Positions 55,726 through 64,000 of a stretch of 64,000 bases of DNA are shown one piece after another. Positions within the stretch are counted from its first letter, which is position 1. The number at the start of each line of letters is the position of its first letter. The stretch spans positions 62,001 to 126,000 of the forward strand of contig NZ_MVQX01000013.1 in assembly GCF_002067275.1 (NCBI RefSeq), read 5' to 3'. The stretch comes from Methanomethylovorans sp. PtaU1.Bin093. GTDB lineage: Archaea; Halobacteriota; Methanosarcinia; Methanosarcinales; Methanosarcinaceae. Both the position numbers and the translations under genes were made by a program. A model generated the notes under the pieces. The model did not search any database. It was not told where the DNA came from and saw only the letters and a list, made by a program, of their open reading frames with translations.

Positions 55726-56958
55726 TCATTTGGTCGGCAGGCCAAAGGCATTGATCTGGTTGATCAGCTCGGTGAACTGTTCTACCTCAAAGGCGATCAC
55801 TGCTTCCCGGGTCATACCTATGGACATTTCCCCATCATAGCTGAGCATCTCAGGGCCGCGGCGAACGAACCTGTCCACGCCGTCCCTGGATAAGGCTGCT
55901 TTTGCTTCCGGATCATGGACGAATGCGCGCCCGGGGATCAACACTGTTTCTTTGACATCGGTAAGTTCGAGGTTTTTCAGGTCTTCTATAGTGATCAGGC
56001 AGCCGATGTCCTTGTCTACGGGCACTACGTTCACAGTGCCTCCTAATTTAGCAAAGATATCTGCAAGTCTTGAAGCAGCTGCTCTACTGGTGAGGAGCGT
56101 TGCCTGCTTTCTTATTATAGGAAGCTGGCCCAGAGCTTGCTCATCATTGCGCAGTGCAAAGGGACAGCCTATGAGCGGGTCTTCAAGGGGGGTGCCTGTT
56201 ATCCTTATCTTGTAGCGCGAAGCAGCTTCCCTTACTATGCTTAGGAACTCGTGTATTGTATGTGTCGTCACATCTTGGAGGATCGGACCATTCTCCAGGA
56301 TCAGGCCCTCTTCCCTGCAGTTTGCAAAACGCATGAGTATTGCACCTTTTGTTCCCATGTCCTGCAGGTCTGTAAGGGTTTTCCACAACTCTTCGCCGTC
56401 ATTTACGCCGGGTATGAGCACAATGGCAGCATAAACATCACAATGCTTGCTGAAATCTTTCAGCACCTGCAGGGATGCCTGGGGATTGGGATCACGCATG
56501 TGATCTGCCCGAAGTTGTGGGTCTGTGGAAAATACAGTGAAAGATACCTCTGTAACCCCATGCTCTATAAAGAACTCTGCATCATCCAGGGAATTGAAGC
56601 CTTTGCCGCTGGTGTATCCTAAATGGATGGGTTTTCCAAGCTGGGAAAGAACGGATACAAGTTCTCTTAATTGCGGATAGCAACTAATATCGCCTCCGCC
56701 ACTAATGGTGATCTTATCGATCTCATTTGACCTGAACCTGATACTGTCTGAAAGGCTGTGAAGGACAAGCTGCATGGGCTTAAAACCAGTATATGCTTCT
56801 CTCACACCCCTGCTGCAGTAATTACATCCTTTTTGAAAAGGAAAACAATATTTGCACCCGAAGGGTGGCACCTCTTTTACTTTTTTAAAGTAACAATATG
56901 TGCAGAACCCATTGCAGTCTATGCCCGGACTGCCACCAACATCGGCTACTATCTCCAT
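55726..56958 (-). CDS. mmp10: Mmp10, B12-dependent radical SAM arginine methylase of McrA
   Basis: A 410-residue enzyme that installs 5-methylarginine in McrA. The N-terminus [20 protein letters not shown] carries the radical SAM cysteines, followed by more in [15 protein letters not shown], the Mmp10 pattern. A GGG-type SAM motif ([11 protein letters not shown]) follows. The start at MEIVADVGG (56958) matches the family better than the in-frame ATG at 56976. It is divergent from the mcr operon and ends five bases from the polymerase D gene end. Confidence 0.93.
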   Translation of the reverse strand: MEIVADVGGSPGIDCNGFCTYCYFKKVKEVPPFGCKYCFPFQKGCNYCSRGVREAYTGFKPMQLVLHSLSDSIRFRSNEIDKITISGGGDISCYPQLRELVSVLSQLGKPIHLGYTSGKGFNSLDDAEFFIEHGVTEVSFTVFSTDPQLRADHMRDPNPQASLQVLKDFSKHCDVYAAIVLIPGVNDGEELWKTLTDLQDMGTKGAILMRFANCREEGLILENGPILQDVTTHTIHEFLSIVREAASRYKIRITGTPLEDPLIGCPFALRNDEQALGQLPIIRKQATLLTSRAAASRLADIFAKLGGTVNVVPVDKDIGCLITIEDLKNLELTDVKETVLIPGRAFVHDPEAKAALSRDGVDRFVRRGPEMLSYDGEMSIGMTREAVIAFEVEQFTELINQINAFGLPTK

Positions 56959-57162
56959 TTGTATCGTGTGATGCAATATGTATTACTTAAATCTTTGTAA
57001 TGCCCGGCCCTCTCTATCGAACAGTATTATTTATAAAATTAAATATATAATAAAAATTTAATTGATATTATTTTGTATGAAAAATATAAGTCATATAGTG
57101 CACAAATTATTCTTCCCAGTACATGCTATGTGGCATCCGGTAAGTCCAACTAATATAATACT

Positions 57163-57174
57163 TTTAATATATAT
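57163..57174 (+). promoter_or_regulatory. TATA box of the mcrBDCGA operon
   Basis: TTTAATATATAT is the best TATA match upstream of mcrB, with transcription expected to begin near 57198-57202. That would give a leader of about 155-160 bases, within which all the hairpins listed for the mcr leader lie. Position inferred, not mapped. Confidence 0.55.
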
Positions 57175-57216
57175 CGTTTGCCCTGAAATTGAATGCAGAG
57201 AGAATATTGGTGCAAA

Positions 57217-57326
57217 AGGTTTAAAACCTAATTAATCTTAATTAGCGGGTAATCCCGATGGAAAATATCGTATGCTTTAACGATGGTACAGATTTTTTCT
57301 TAACGCCTTGTCTGTACATTTTCCAT
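57217..57326 (+). ncRNA. Structured mcrB leader RNA with three-way junction
   Basis: Consecutive helices tile this part of the leader. CTAATTAA/TTAATTAG (57228-57245) and CGGG-TAAT-CCCG (57246-57257) come first. Then a closing helix ATGGAAAAT/ATTTTCCAT (57258-57266 with 57318-57326, nine pairs) encloses two arms: ATCGT/ACGAT (57267-57271 with 57280-57284) and GTACAGA/TCTGTAC (57286-57292 with 57311-57317, seven pairs). Only G57285 is unpaired at the junction. The mcrB ribosome binding site AGGAGG and GTG start follow. This suggests a folded regulatory domain; function is not known. Confidence 0.6.
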
Positions 57327-57357
57327 AATGGATCTTAACAAATAGGAGGAAACATAC

Positions 57358-58659
57358 GTGTCTGATAAAATAGACATTTACGACGACAAAGGTAAGCTGC
57401 TGGAAAGCGGCGTCGATCTTATGGACATTGCGCCAACAAGGAATGCAGCCATACAGAAAATCGTCAAAGACACCAAGAGGACTGTTGCAGTTAACCTTGC
57501 AGGTATCGAGAATGCTCTTGCCAGTGGTAAAATGGGTGGCGCAGGCCGCCGTATCCTTGGCAGAGGACTTAAGTACGACATCGTTGCAAACGCCAGTGCC
57601 ATACAGGACTCCGTTGCAAAATTGATCCAGGTCAACAAAGACGATGACACCAATGTAAAGGTACTTGCAGGCGGAAAACAGTTACTTGTGCAGGTCCCAT
57701 CCATTAGGACCGCAATAGGTGCAGACTACGTTTCAGCAAGCACAGTGGGTGCAGCAGCTGTGGTGCAGACGATTGTTGATATGTACAAAGTAGACATGTT
57801 CGACGCACCTATCGTTAAGGGAGCGGTCTGGGGAAGCTACCCACAGACAATGGACATGATGGGCAGCAACGTTGCATCCATCCTCAGTATCCCACAGAAC
57901 AACGAAGGTCTGGGTTACTCTCTGAGGAACATCACCACCAACCACATTGCAGCCATCACCGGCAAGAAAGCTATGAACTCAGCAGCACTCTCATCCATCT
58001 TCGAGCAGGTAAGTATGTACGAGATGGGTAACGCAGTGGGCCTGTTCGAGAGGCACCAGCTCCTGGGTCTTGCATACCAGGGCCTGAACGCCAACAACAT
58101 GGTATGTGACCTTGTCACCAAGAACAAGACCGGTACTCTCGGTACAGTGGTACAGTCCACAGTTGAGAGAGCTATCGAGGACGGCGTTATAGCAGTCGAC
58201 AAGAAGGCACCATCCGGATACAACTTCTACAAGGCAAATGATGTCTCCAAGTGGAACGCATATGCAGCAGCAGGTCTGCTCGCAGCGACCATGGTGAACT
58301 GTGGTGCAGGAAGAGCAGCACAGAACGTTTCTTCAACCATCCTGTACTTCAACGACATCCTGGAGAAAGAAACAGGACTTCCAGGCTGTGACATGGGAAG
58401 GGCCCAGGGTACAGCGGTCGGATTCTCCTTCTTCAGCCACTCAATCTATGGTGGAGGCGGACCAGGTATCTTCAACGGTAACCACGTAGTTACCAGGCAC
58501 TCCAGAGGATTCGCAATTCCTTGTGTTTGTGCAGCATGTTCACTTGACGCAGGCACCCAGATGTTCTCCATAGAGAAGACATCCTCACTTGTGGGCAACG
58601 TGTTCGGTTCAATACCAGAATTCAAGGAACCGATCAAGGCAGTTGCAGGAGCCCTCTAA
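57358..58659 (+). CDS. mcrB: Methyl-coenzyme M reductase beta subunit
   Basis: A 433-residue subunit of MCR, starting with GTG after [54 protein letters not shown] and [20 protein letters not shown] near residues 350-380 line the active site around F430 and coenzyme B. The first gene of the operon. Confidence 0.98.
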   Translation: MSDKIDIYDDKGKLLESGVDLMDIAPTRNAAIQKIVKDTKRTVAVNLAGIENALASGKMGGAGRRILGRGLKYDIVANASAIQDSVAKLIQVNKDDDTNVKVLAGGKQLLVQVPSIRTAIGADYVSASTVGAAAVVQTIVDMYKVDMFDAPIVKGAVWGSYPQTMDMMGSNVASILSIPQNNEGLGYSLRNITTNHIAAITGKKAMNSAALSSIFEQVSMYEMGNAVGLFERHQLLGLAYQGLNANNMVCDLVTKNKTGTLGTVVQSTVERAIEDGVIAVDKKAPSGYNFYKANDVSKWNAYAAAGLLAATMVNCGAGRAAQNVSSTILYFNDILEKETGLPGCDMGRAQGTAVGFSFFSHSIYGGGGPGIFNGNHVVTRHSRGFAIPCVCAACSLDAGTQMFSIEKTSSLVGNVFGSIPEFKEPIKAVAGAL

Positions 58660-58701
58660 ATCCATTAATGTCCTATGTCATGGTATCAAAGGTAATCACA
58701 G

Positions 58702-59187
58702 ATGTCAGATACGTCCTCAGACACAACAAAGCATTTGCAGCTTGAAATAGTTCCTCAGCGTCTGCTCAGGCCCGAAACCGCTCAGGCTCTCCTTAATGAG
58801 ATCCTTGATCTGGACGGAGTTGTCAGGCTGTTCGTTCACGGTCCCAGATTGCCCGGCACTGTACCTTACGGTCCGGCAAAAGGGATCCCTCTAGTACATG
58901 ATTCCAGGCGCCTTATAGAAATAGAAGGCAAGACTGTGGAATTAATGGTCAGTGTGGGCAGCATTCGTCTGGAAGTGACGGACGCCAATGTGAAAGAACA
59001 GGTGCATGAGATATGCGAGAAGATCCTTCCGTTCCCCTTTGAGTTCAGAGAGGGTAATTTCATGCTCAGAAGGCAAACCGTTTCAGGTTATGCAAGGTTT
59101 GGGCCCGATCAGGATCCCCTTATGGTGGGTATCACTGACCCGAAAGGCAAACTGAAAGACCAGGTATGTTTCATCAAAGATGAGTGA
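58702..59187 (+). CDS. mcrD: MCR operon protein McrD
   Basis: A 161-residue protein: LQLEIVPQRLLRPETAQALL, VRLFVHGPRLPGTVPYGPAK and LRRQTVSGYARFGPDQDP are family blocks. McrD associates with MCR during assembly and is thought to help deliver F430 or hold the unmodified enzyme, but is not a subunit of the mature enzyme. Confidence 0.96.
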   Translation: MSDTSSDTTKHLQLEIVPQRLLRPETAQALLNEILDLDGVVRLFVHGPRLPGTVPYGPAKGIPLVHDSRRLIEIEGKTVELMVSVGSIRLEVTDANVKEQVHEICEKILPFPFEFREGNFMLRRQTVSGYARFGPDQDPLMVGITDPKGKLKDQVCFIKDE

Positions 59188-59191
59188 TCTT

Positions 59192-59803
59192 ATGTTCGAC
59201 CGGGAAACGCAAGTTGTTGACTGCAGACATGGCATGGGTCTTGGAAGAGGAGGCGGTCTCGCACAAAGAGGTACGCTCTCTGAAACCGGAAGATCCGATG
59301 TCATAGCAATAGCAATGAGTCCCGGAAGAAGACATATCACAAAACCTGTATGCGAGCTTACATACGGTATGCGTCGCGAAGAGATACAGGTGAGTGTCCT
59401 GGTACTTAATACAGGATCAGGCATACCTGATACAAACATGGGTTCCGGTACCTTCGGAATATCACCCGAGGAAGTAGCCCAGATCTCAAGACATAAACTT
59501 GCGGTCATCCATACGGGCAATGTAAGGGACCACGTGATCAAGAAAGTAAGGAACATACTTGAGCAAGTGAATGTTCCTGCCATTATAGTGTGTCAGACCC
59601 CTGTGGATTTTGAGGACCTTGCAATGGCAGGAGTGAAGACAAGACTCGTGAAACCAAAAGATAACGATATTGTGACAAAAGGAAAAGTAATGGAAATTGT
59701 GACGGGAATCACACGAGGCGAATCATGTTCAAGGGAAAAGTTGAACGAACTCGTGAAAGCCGTGAAAACCACAATGAAATCATTAGATGTTAGGAGTGTA
59801 TGA
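59192..59803 (+). CDS. mcrC: MCR operon protein McrC
   Basis: A 203-residue protein beginning MFDRETQVVDCRHGMGLGRG, the usual McrC start; the ATG at 59192 follows GAGTGATCTT. An upstream in-frame ATG at 59180 would overlap mcrD by eight bases. McrC is part of the ATP-dependent MCR activation complex. Blocks: RRHITKPVCELTYGMRREEI and VLNTGSGIPDTNMGSGTFGI. Confidence 0.96.
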   Translation: MFDRETQVVDCRHGMGLGRGGGLAQRGTLSETGRSDVIAIAMSPGRRHITKPVCELTYGMRREEIQVSVLVLNTGSGIPDTNMGSGTFGISPEEVAQISRHKLAVIHTGNVRDHVIKKVRNILEQVNVPAIIVCQTPVDFEDLAMAGVKTRLVKPKDNDIVTKGKVMEIVTGITRGESCSREKLNELVKAVKTTMKSLDVRSV

Positions 59804-59805
59804 TT

Positions 59806-60555
59806 ATGGCATATAAACCACAGTACTACCCAGGTGCAACATCTGTTGCAGCAAACAGAAGGAAACACATGTCTGGCGATGTGGAGAAGCTCAGGGAGAT
59901 ATCCGATGACGATCTTGTAATGATCCTCGGACACCGCCCACCAGGCAGCGACTACCGCAGCACCCACCCACCACTTGCAGAGATGGGTGAGCCAGAGTGT
60001 TCTATCAGACAGACTGTAGAACCAACCCCAGGCGCCAAGGCCGGTGACAGGGTAAGGTATGTACAGTTCGTAGATTCAATGTACAACGGTACCTCAGTAC
60101 CATACTTCAGGTCCTACAATGCAGCCATTAAGTTCAGAGGCGTGGACCCAGGTACTCTTTCCGGCCGTCAGGTCGTAGAGGCCCGTGAGAGGGACATGGA
60201 AGAGGTTGCCAAGTTCCAGATCGAGACCGAAATGTTCGACCCGGCACTTTCAAGCCTGAGAGGTGCAACTGTGCACGGTCACTCCCTGAGGCTCCAGGAA
60301 GACGGCGTAATGTTCGACATGCTGGACAGGGCAAGGCTCGAGAGCGACGGTATCGTAAAGATGCACAAGGACCAGGTAGGCAGACCTATCGACAAGAAGG
60401 TCGAACTCGGAAAACCAATGTCCCCGAAAGAAGCAGCAAAGAGGACAACCATCTACCGCGTGGACAATGTTGCTTACAGGAGCGATAAAGAGGTTCTTGA
60501 ATGGGTTCACAGGGTTTTCGACCAGAGAACAAAATACGGATTCAAGCCGGAATAA
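59806..60555 (+). CDS. mcrG: Methyl-coenzyme M reductase gamma subunit
   Basis: A 249-residue subunit: MAYKPQYYPGATSVAANRRK and GHRPPGSDYRSTHPPLAEMG are family blocks, with GVDPGTLSGRQVVEARERDM later. The start at 59806 was chosen over the ATG at 59800 that overlaps the mcrC stop (ATGA), because MAYKPQ is the typical N-terminus. Confidence 0.98.
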   Translation: MAYKPQYYPGATSVAANRRKHMSGDVEKLREISDDDLVMILGHRPPGSDYRSTHPPLAEMGEPECSIRQTVEPTPGAKAGDRVRYVQFVDSMYNGTSVPYFRSYNAAIKFRGVDPGTLSGRQVVEARERDMEEVAKFQIETEMFDPALSSLRGATVHGHSLRLQEDGVMFDMLDRARLESDGIVKMHKDQVGRPIDKKVELGKPMSPKEAAKRTTIYRVDNVAYRSDKEVLEWVHRVFDQRTKYGFKPE

Positions 60556-60569
60556 TCGAGGTGACATAA

Positions 60570-62285
60570 ATGGCAGCAGACAAGAAGATGTTCGCAAAAC
60601 ACTTGGAGATCAAGTTCACAAAAGAGCACGGTGCCAACAAGATGGAAGGTGGCAAGATCACTGACATGGTTGGTAAGTACTACAGGCTCGGTGTTGAGCA
60701 GAACCCAAGGAAACTTGAAATGAAGAAGGCAGGTCAGGAACTCGCGAAGAAGAGGGGACTTGTCGGATACAACCCAATGATGCACTGCGGTGGTATACCA
60801 CTCGGTCAGAGAGCTCTTACCCCATCCTTCATATCAGGCACTGACATGATGGTGGAGATCGACGATCTGCACTACGTGAACAACGCAGCAATGCAGCAGA
60901 TGTGGGACGACATCAGGAGAACTGTAATTGTCGGTATCGACCTTGCACACGAGACCCTTGAGAAGAGACTGGGTATCGAAGTTACACCAGAGACCATCAA
61001 CTTCTACCTTGAGACCCTCAACCACGCCCTCCCAGGCGGTGCAGTGGTCCAGGAACACATGGTCGAGACCCACCCCGCACTTGTGGACGACTGTTACTGT
61101 AAGATCTTTACCGGTGACGATGAGCTTGCAGACGAAATAGACAAGCAGTTCCTCATCGACATCAACAAGGAATTCCCAGCAGAACAGGCAGAGCAGCTTA
61201 AGGCAGCTATCGGAAAGACAACCTGGCAGGCAGCTCACATTCCAACCGTGGTCAGCAGGGTAACAGATGGTGCCCAGACCAGCAGATGGATGGCCATGCA
61301 GGTCGGTATGTCCTTCATCTCCGCATACAGCATGTGTGCCGGTGAGGCAGCGGTCGCTGACCTTTCATACGCAGCAAAGCATGCTGGTGTCATCTCCATG
61401 GGTGAAATGCTTCCAGCAAGGCGTGCACGTGGTCCAAACGAGCCAGGAGGTATCTCCTTCGGTCACCTCGCAGATATCGTGCAGACCAGCCGTATAGACC
61501 CAGAAGACCCAGCACACGTAGCCCTTGAGGTAGTCGGTGCAGGCTGTATGCTCTACGACCAGATCTGGCTCGGTTCATACATGTCCGGTGGTGTCGGTTT
61601 CACACAGTACGCAACCGCTGCATACACCAACAATATCCTGGATGACAACCTGTACTACGATGTAGACTACATCAACGACAAGTACAACGGCGCAGCCAAG
61701 AAGGGTACAGACAACAAGGTAAAGGCAACTCTGCAAGTTGTCAAGGACATCGCCACAGAGTCCACTCTGTATGGTCTTGAGAACTACGAGAAATACCCGA
61801 CTGCACTTGAGGACCACTTTGGAGGTTCCCAGAGGGCAACCGTGCTTTCCGCAGCAGCAGGTGCCGCAACAGCTATCGCAACTGGTAACGGGAACGCCGG
61901 TCTTTCCGGATGGTACCTCTGCATGTACCTGCACAAGGAAGCACATGGCCGTCTCGGATTCTTCGGTTTCGACCTGCAGGACCAGTGTGGTGCAACCAAT
62001 GTGTTGTCCTACCAGTCCGACGAGGGTCTGCCTGTTGAGCTGCGTGGACCGAACTACCCCAACTACGCCATGAACGTAGGTCACCAGGGTGGATATGCTG
62101 CAATAGCATCTGCAGCACACGCAGGCCGCGGCGACGCATATGCAGTGAACCCACTCATCAAGGTCTGTTTCGCAGACAGCCTCCTGCCCTTTGACTTTAC
62201 GGCTCCAAGGAAGGAATTCGGTAGGGGCGCACTGCGTGAGTTCATGCCTGCTGGTGAGAGATCACTCATCATCCCGGCAAAGTAA
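60570..62285 (+). CDS. mcrA: Methyl-coenzyme M reductase alpha subunit
   Basis: The 571-residue catalytic subunit that binds F430. The sites of post-translational modification are all present: His in [13 protein letters not shown] (N-methylation), Arg in [14 protein letters not shown] (5-methylation by Mmp10), Gly and Cys in [18 protein letters not shown] (thioglycine, methylcysteine). [20 protein letters not shown] is the primer-type McrA signature. Last gene of the operon; a terminator follows. Confidence 0.99.
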   Translation: MAADKKMFAKHLEIKFTKEHGANKMEGGKITDMVGKYYRLGVEQNPRKLEMKKAGQELAKKRGLVGYNPMMHCGGIPLGQRALTPSFISGTDMMVEIDDLHYVNNAAMQQMWDDIRRTVIVGIDLAHETLEKRLGIEVTPETINFYLETLNHALPGGAVVQEHMVETHPALVDDCYCKIFTGDDELADEIDKQFLIDINKEFPAEQAEQLKAAIGKTTWQAAHIPTVVSRVTDGAQTSRWMAMQVGMSFISAYSMCAGEAAVADLSYAAKHAGVISMGEMLPARRARGPNEPGGISFGHLADIVQTSRIDPEDPAHVALEVVGAGCMLYDQIWLGSYMSGGVGFTQYATAAYTNNILDDNLYYDVDYINDKYNGAAKKGTDNKVKATLQVVKDIATESTLYGLENYEKYPTALEDHFGGSQRATVLSAAAGAATAIATGNGNAGLSGWYLCMYLHKEAHGRLGFFGFDLQDQCGATNVLSYQSDEGLPVELRGPNYPNYAMNVGHQGGYAAIASAAHAGRGDAYAVNPLIKVCFADSLLPFDFTAPRKEFGRGALREFMPAGERSLIIPAK

Positions 62286-62302
62286 ATCCAAAGATAAGAC
62301 AC

Positions 62303-62327
62303 AGGTAGGCTTTATGCCTACTTTTTT
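62303..62327 (+). terminator. Intrinsic terminator of the mcr operon
   Basis: AGGTAGGC (62303-62310), loop TTTAT, GCCTACTT (62316-62323) with a TTTTTT run overlapping its 3' side. The stem is six strong pairs plus a GU and an AT. Eighteen bases after the mcrA stop. Confidence 0.8.
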
Positions 62328-62460
62328 CTCTTTTTCCATTACTACAGATCCGTATTTCAGCGGCTTATTCTGCTGTCTTTCCTAAGTATTATATATCATG
62401 CAATTCCTCTCCATATAGTACATTTAGGCTTATACTGCCCGTTTTCATGGAGTGTCACCT

Positions 62461-64000
62461 ATGCAATATAGTCTGGGAATAGATGCCGGCGGAACTTTTA
62501 CAGATGCTGTCCTCATTCGTGATACGGATGGGGTGATAGTGCAGAAAACAAAGGTAATAACCACATATCCTGATCCATTGGACGGGATAAGCAGGGCCAT
62601 CGATGAACTCGATAAGGAATATGTCCGCAATGTCAAACTGGTATCGGTTTCCACCACACTTTCCACCAATACTATTCTTGAGGACACCGGATTTCCTGTG
62701 GCTGCTATCCTCGTTGGGGATTATGCCATACCACAGGAAGGGTTCCCCACTCCTGACTATATAATGGTGAACGGCGGTCATACAAGCAATGGTGAAGAGG
62801 CTGCTCCCCTGGATGAGGAAAAAGTAAGGACGTTCGCTCTGGAGGTAAAGGACAAGGTAGCTGCCTTTGCGGTTTCTGCCTTCTTCAGCAATAGGAATTC
62901 GGACCACGAGCTAAGGGTAAAGAAGATAATTACAGAACTAACAGGGCTGCCTGTGGTATGTGGTCATGAACTGTCCCAGGAAGTAGGAGCATATGATCGT
63001 GCGATAACCGCATATCTAAATGCCCAGCTGCTCCCGATCACACACCAGTTCATACAGTCCATACTTAAAGATATTCGTGCAAGGGGGATCGATGCAAACC
63101 TGCTTATGCTTAAGTGTGACGGTTCTGTGGTAGGTATGGAAGAGGCGCTGGAACGTCCGATAGAATCTATCTTCTCGGGTCCTGCCGCAAGTCTTGTAGG
63201 TGCTTCATATCTTGCAAAACTGGACACTTGCGCCATGATAGACGTAGGGGGTACCAGTACCGATGTCGCCCTTATCAAGAACGGGGTGCCTGAACTCAGT
63301 GAACATGGTGCCATTGTAGGAGGCTGGAAGACCATGGTGAAAGCTGTCCGCATGGAAACCTCAGCTACTGGTGGTGACAGTCATGTATGGATCAGCGACC
63401 ACAAATTCCATGTGGGGCCTCGCAGGGTCATTCCTCTCTGCCGTGCAGCACAGCAGTATCCGGGTTTCCTGAAGCAGCTGCAGGAGGGCAAGAGCCCGTC
63501 CAAGAAGATCCTTGATGAGAACGTGCAATCCACAAAATATTTTGTGCGCACAGGATTCAAACCTATAGGCCTTACAAAAAGCGAGGAAGAGATATATGAT
63601 TATATCCTGCATACGCCTGTATCCTATGTTGATCTCTTCCAGAAAATGAAAAAACAGCCGAGCACCTATGCTATTGATAATCTCATAAAGAAGCGCCTGA
63701 TACAGCCTATTGGTTTCACTCCGACGGATACGCTCCATGTACTTGGGGAACTACAGAAATGGGACACTGAAGCCTCTGTTGCAGGTGCAGAAAAGCTGGC
63801 AAAATTACTGCAGATAGATAAAGAAGAATTCTGCCGGCAAGTTAAAAGAAAGGTCGCAAGAAACATGGCGGCAGACCTGATAGCTTACCTCATAGAAGGT
63901 ATACCGGCCGATATTGTGCAGCGTATCCTGTCAGGCGAGAATTTTACCCGTTTTAAGGTCGAAACTCCTGTTGTACTGCTGGGCGGACCGGTGTGGGCGT
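62461..64000 (+). CDS. Hydantoinase/oxoprolinase-family protein (cut by window end)
   Basis: At least 513 residues. The start MQYSLGIDAGGTFTDAVLIR is the HyuA-type ATP-binding motif; SVSTTLSTNTILE, FSGPAASLVGA and MIDVGGTSTDVALIKNGVPE follow. Family members hydrolyse hydantoins or 5-oxoproline with ATP, or carboxylate acetone; no partner hyuB gene is visible, and archaeal versions are often fused or stand-alone with unknown substrate. The ATG at 62461 follows GAGTGTCACCT. The frame is open to the window edge. Confidence 0.85.
   Translation, partial: MQYSLGIDAGGTFTDAVLIRDTDGVIVQKTKVITTYPDPLDGISRAIDELDKEYVRNVKLVSVSTTLSTNTILEDTGFPVAAILVGDYAIPQEGFPTPDYIMVNGGHTSNGEEAAPLDEEKVRTFALEVKDKVAAFAVSAFFSNRNSDHELRVKKIITELTGLPVVCGHELSQEVGAYDRAITAYLNAQLLPITHQFIQSILKDIRARGIDANLLMLKCDGSVVGMEEALERPIESIFSGPAASLVGASYLAKLDTCAMIDVGGTSTDVALIKNGVPELSEHGAIVGGWKTMVKAVRMETSATGGDSHVWISDHKFHVGPRRVIPLCRAAQQYPGFLKQLQEGKSPSKKILDENVQSTKYFVRTGFKPIGLTKSEEEIYDYILHTPVSYVDLFQKMKKQPSTYAIDNLIKKRLIQPIGFTPTDTLHVLGELQKWDTEASVAGAEKLAKLLQIDKEEFCRQVKRKVARNMAADLIAYLIEGIPADIVQRILSGENFTRFKVETPVVLLGGPVWA

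Overview
The window comes from a methanogenic archaeon of the order Methanosarcinales, probably family Methanosarcinaceae; genus cannot be fixed from sequence alone. The evidence is a complete mcrBDCGA operon, an A1AO ATP synthase in the aha gene order, a seven-gene Mrp antiporter, the archaeal siroheme-to-heme (Ahb) pathway, cytochrome c maturation genes, a long-chain prenyl synthase of the kind expected for methanophenazine, archaellins, the large subunit of DNA polymerase D, and archaeal ribosomal proteins. Ribosome binding sites are mostly of the GGTGAT or AGGAGG kind, and TATA-like boxes precede many operons.

Layout. 1-3.8 kb (minus): hemA (cut by the window edge), a precorrin-2 dehydrogenase, ahbB, ahbA and ahbD, a heme operon. 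4.0-6.7 kb (plus, divergent): a 42-residue CcmD-like protein, a CcmE-like heme chaperone with a CxxxY site, a prenyl diphosphate synthase and an unassigned radical SAM protein. Together these look like a cytochrome and methanophenazine locus. 6.9-15.3 kb: ahaHIKECFABDG with a strong stem-loop after the c-subunit gene. 15.3-24.4 kb: peroxiredoxin, lysA, a glycosyltransferase, an arsR/acr3 pair, a 401-bp MITE-like element with target duplication, and membrane or hypothetical proteins. 24.4-30.4 kb: purA and a translation/secretion cluster (S19e, PDCD5-like, PP-loop enzyme, L39e, L31e, aIF6, L18a, prefoldin alpha, FtsY). 30.4-33.5 kb (minus): trpC, a PspC-domain gene overlapping it, trpB and trpA. 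33.7-37 kb: two archaellins and a decayed IS1-family transposase. 37-42.5 kb: adenine deaminase, a thiol/flavin redox island (Cys-rich protein, iron-sulfur flavoprotein, HxlR regulator, flavodoxin), an Hsp20 protein. 42.6-48.5 kb: mrpABCDEFG. 48.6-52.1 kb: a hairpin enclosing a G-quadruplex motif, a RuBisCO-like protein that has lost several substrate-binding residues, a Sua5-type enzyme and small proteins. 52.3-55.7 kb: DNA polymerase D large subunit. 55.7-62.3 kb: mmp10 (McrA arginine methylase) divergent from mcrBDCGA. 62.4 kb to the end: a hydantoinase/oxoprolinase-family gene running out of the window.

The genes fit one physiology: methyl-coenzyme M reduction by MCR, membrane electron transport through cytochromes and methanophenazine, and use of the resulting ion gradients by the A1AO synthase and Mrp. 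The observations most worth a second look are a compact three-way-junction RNA fold in the mcrB leader that places the start codon within reach of an alternative pairing, the RuBisCO-like protein, the G-rich hairpin upstream of it, the unassigned radical SAM gene beside the prenyl synthase, the out-of-frame trpC/pspC overlap with trpF missing, and a non-autonomous mobile element with intact 8-bp duplications. No tRNA, rRNA or CRISPR array was seen.
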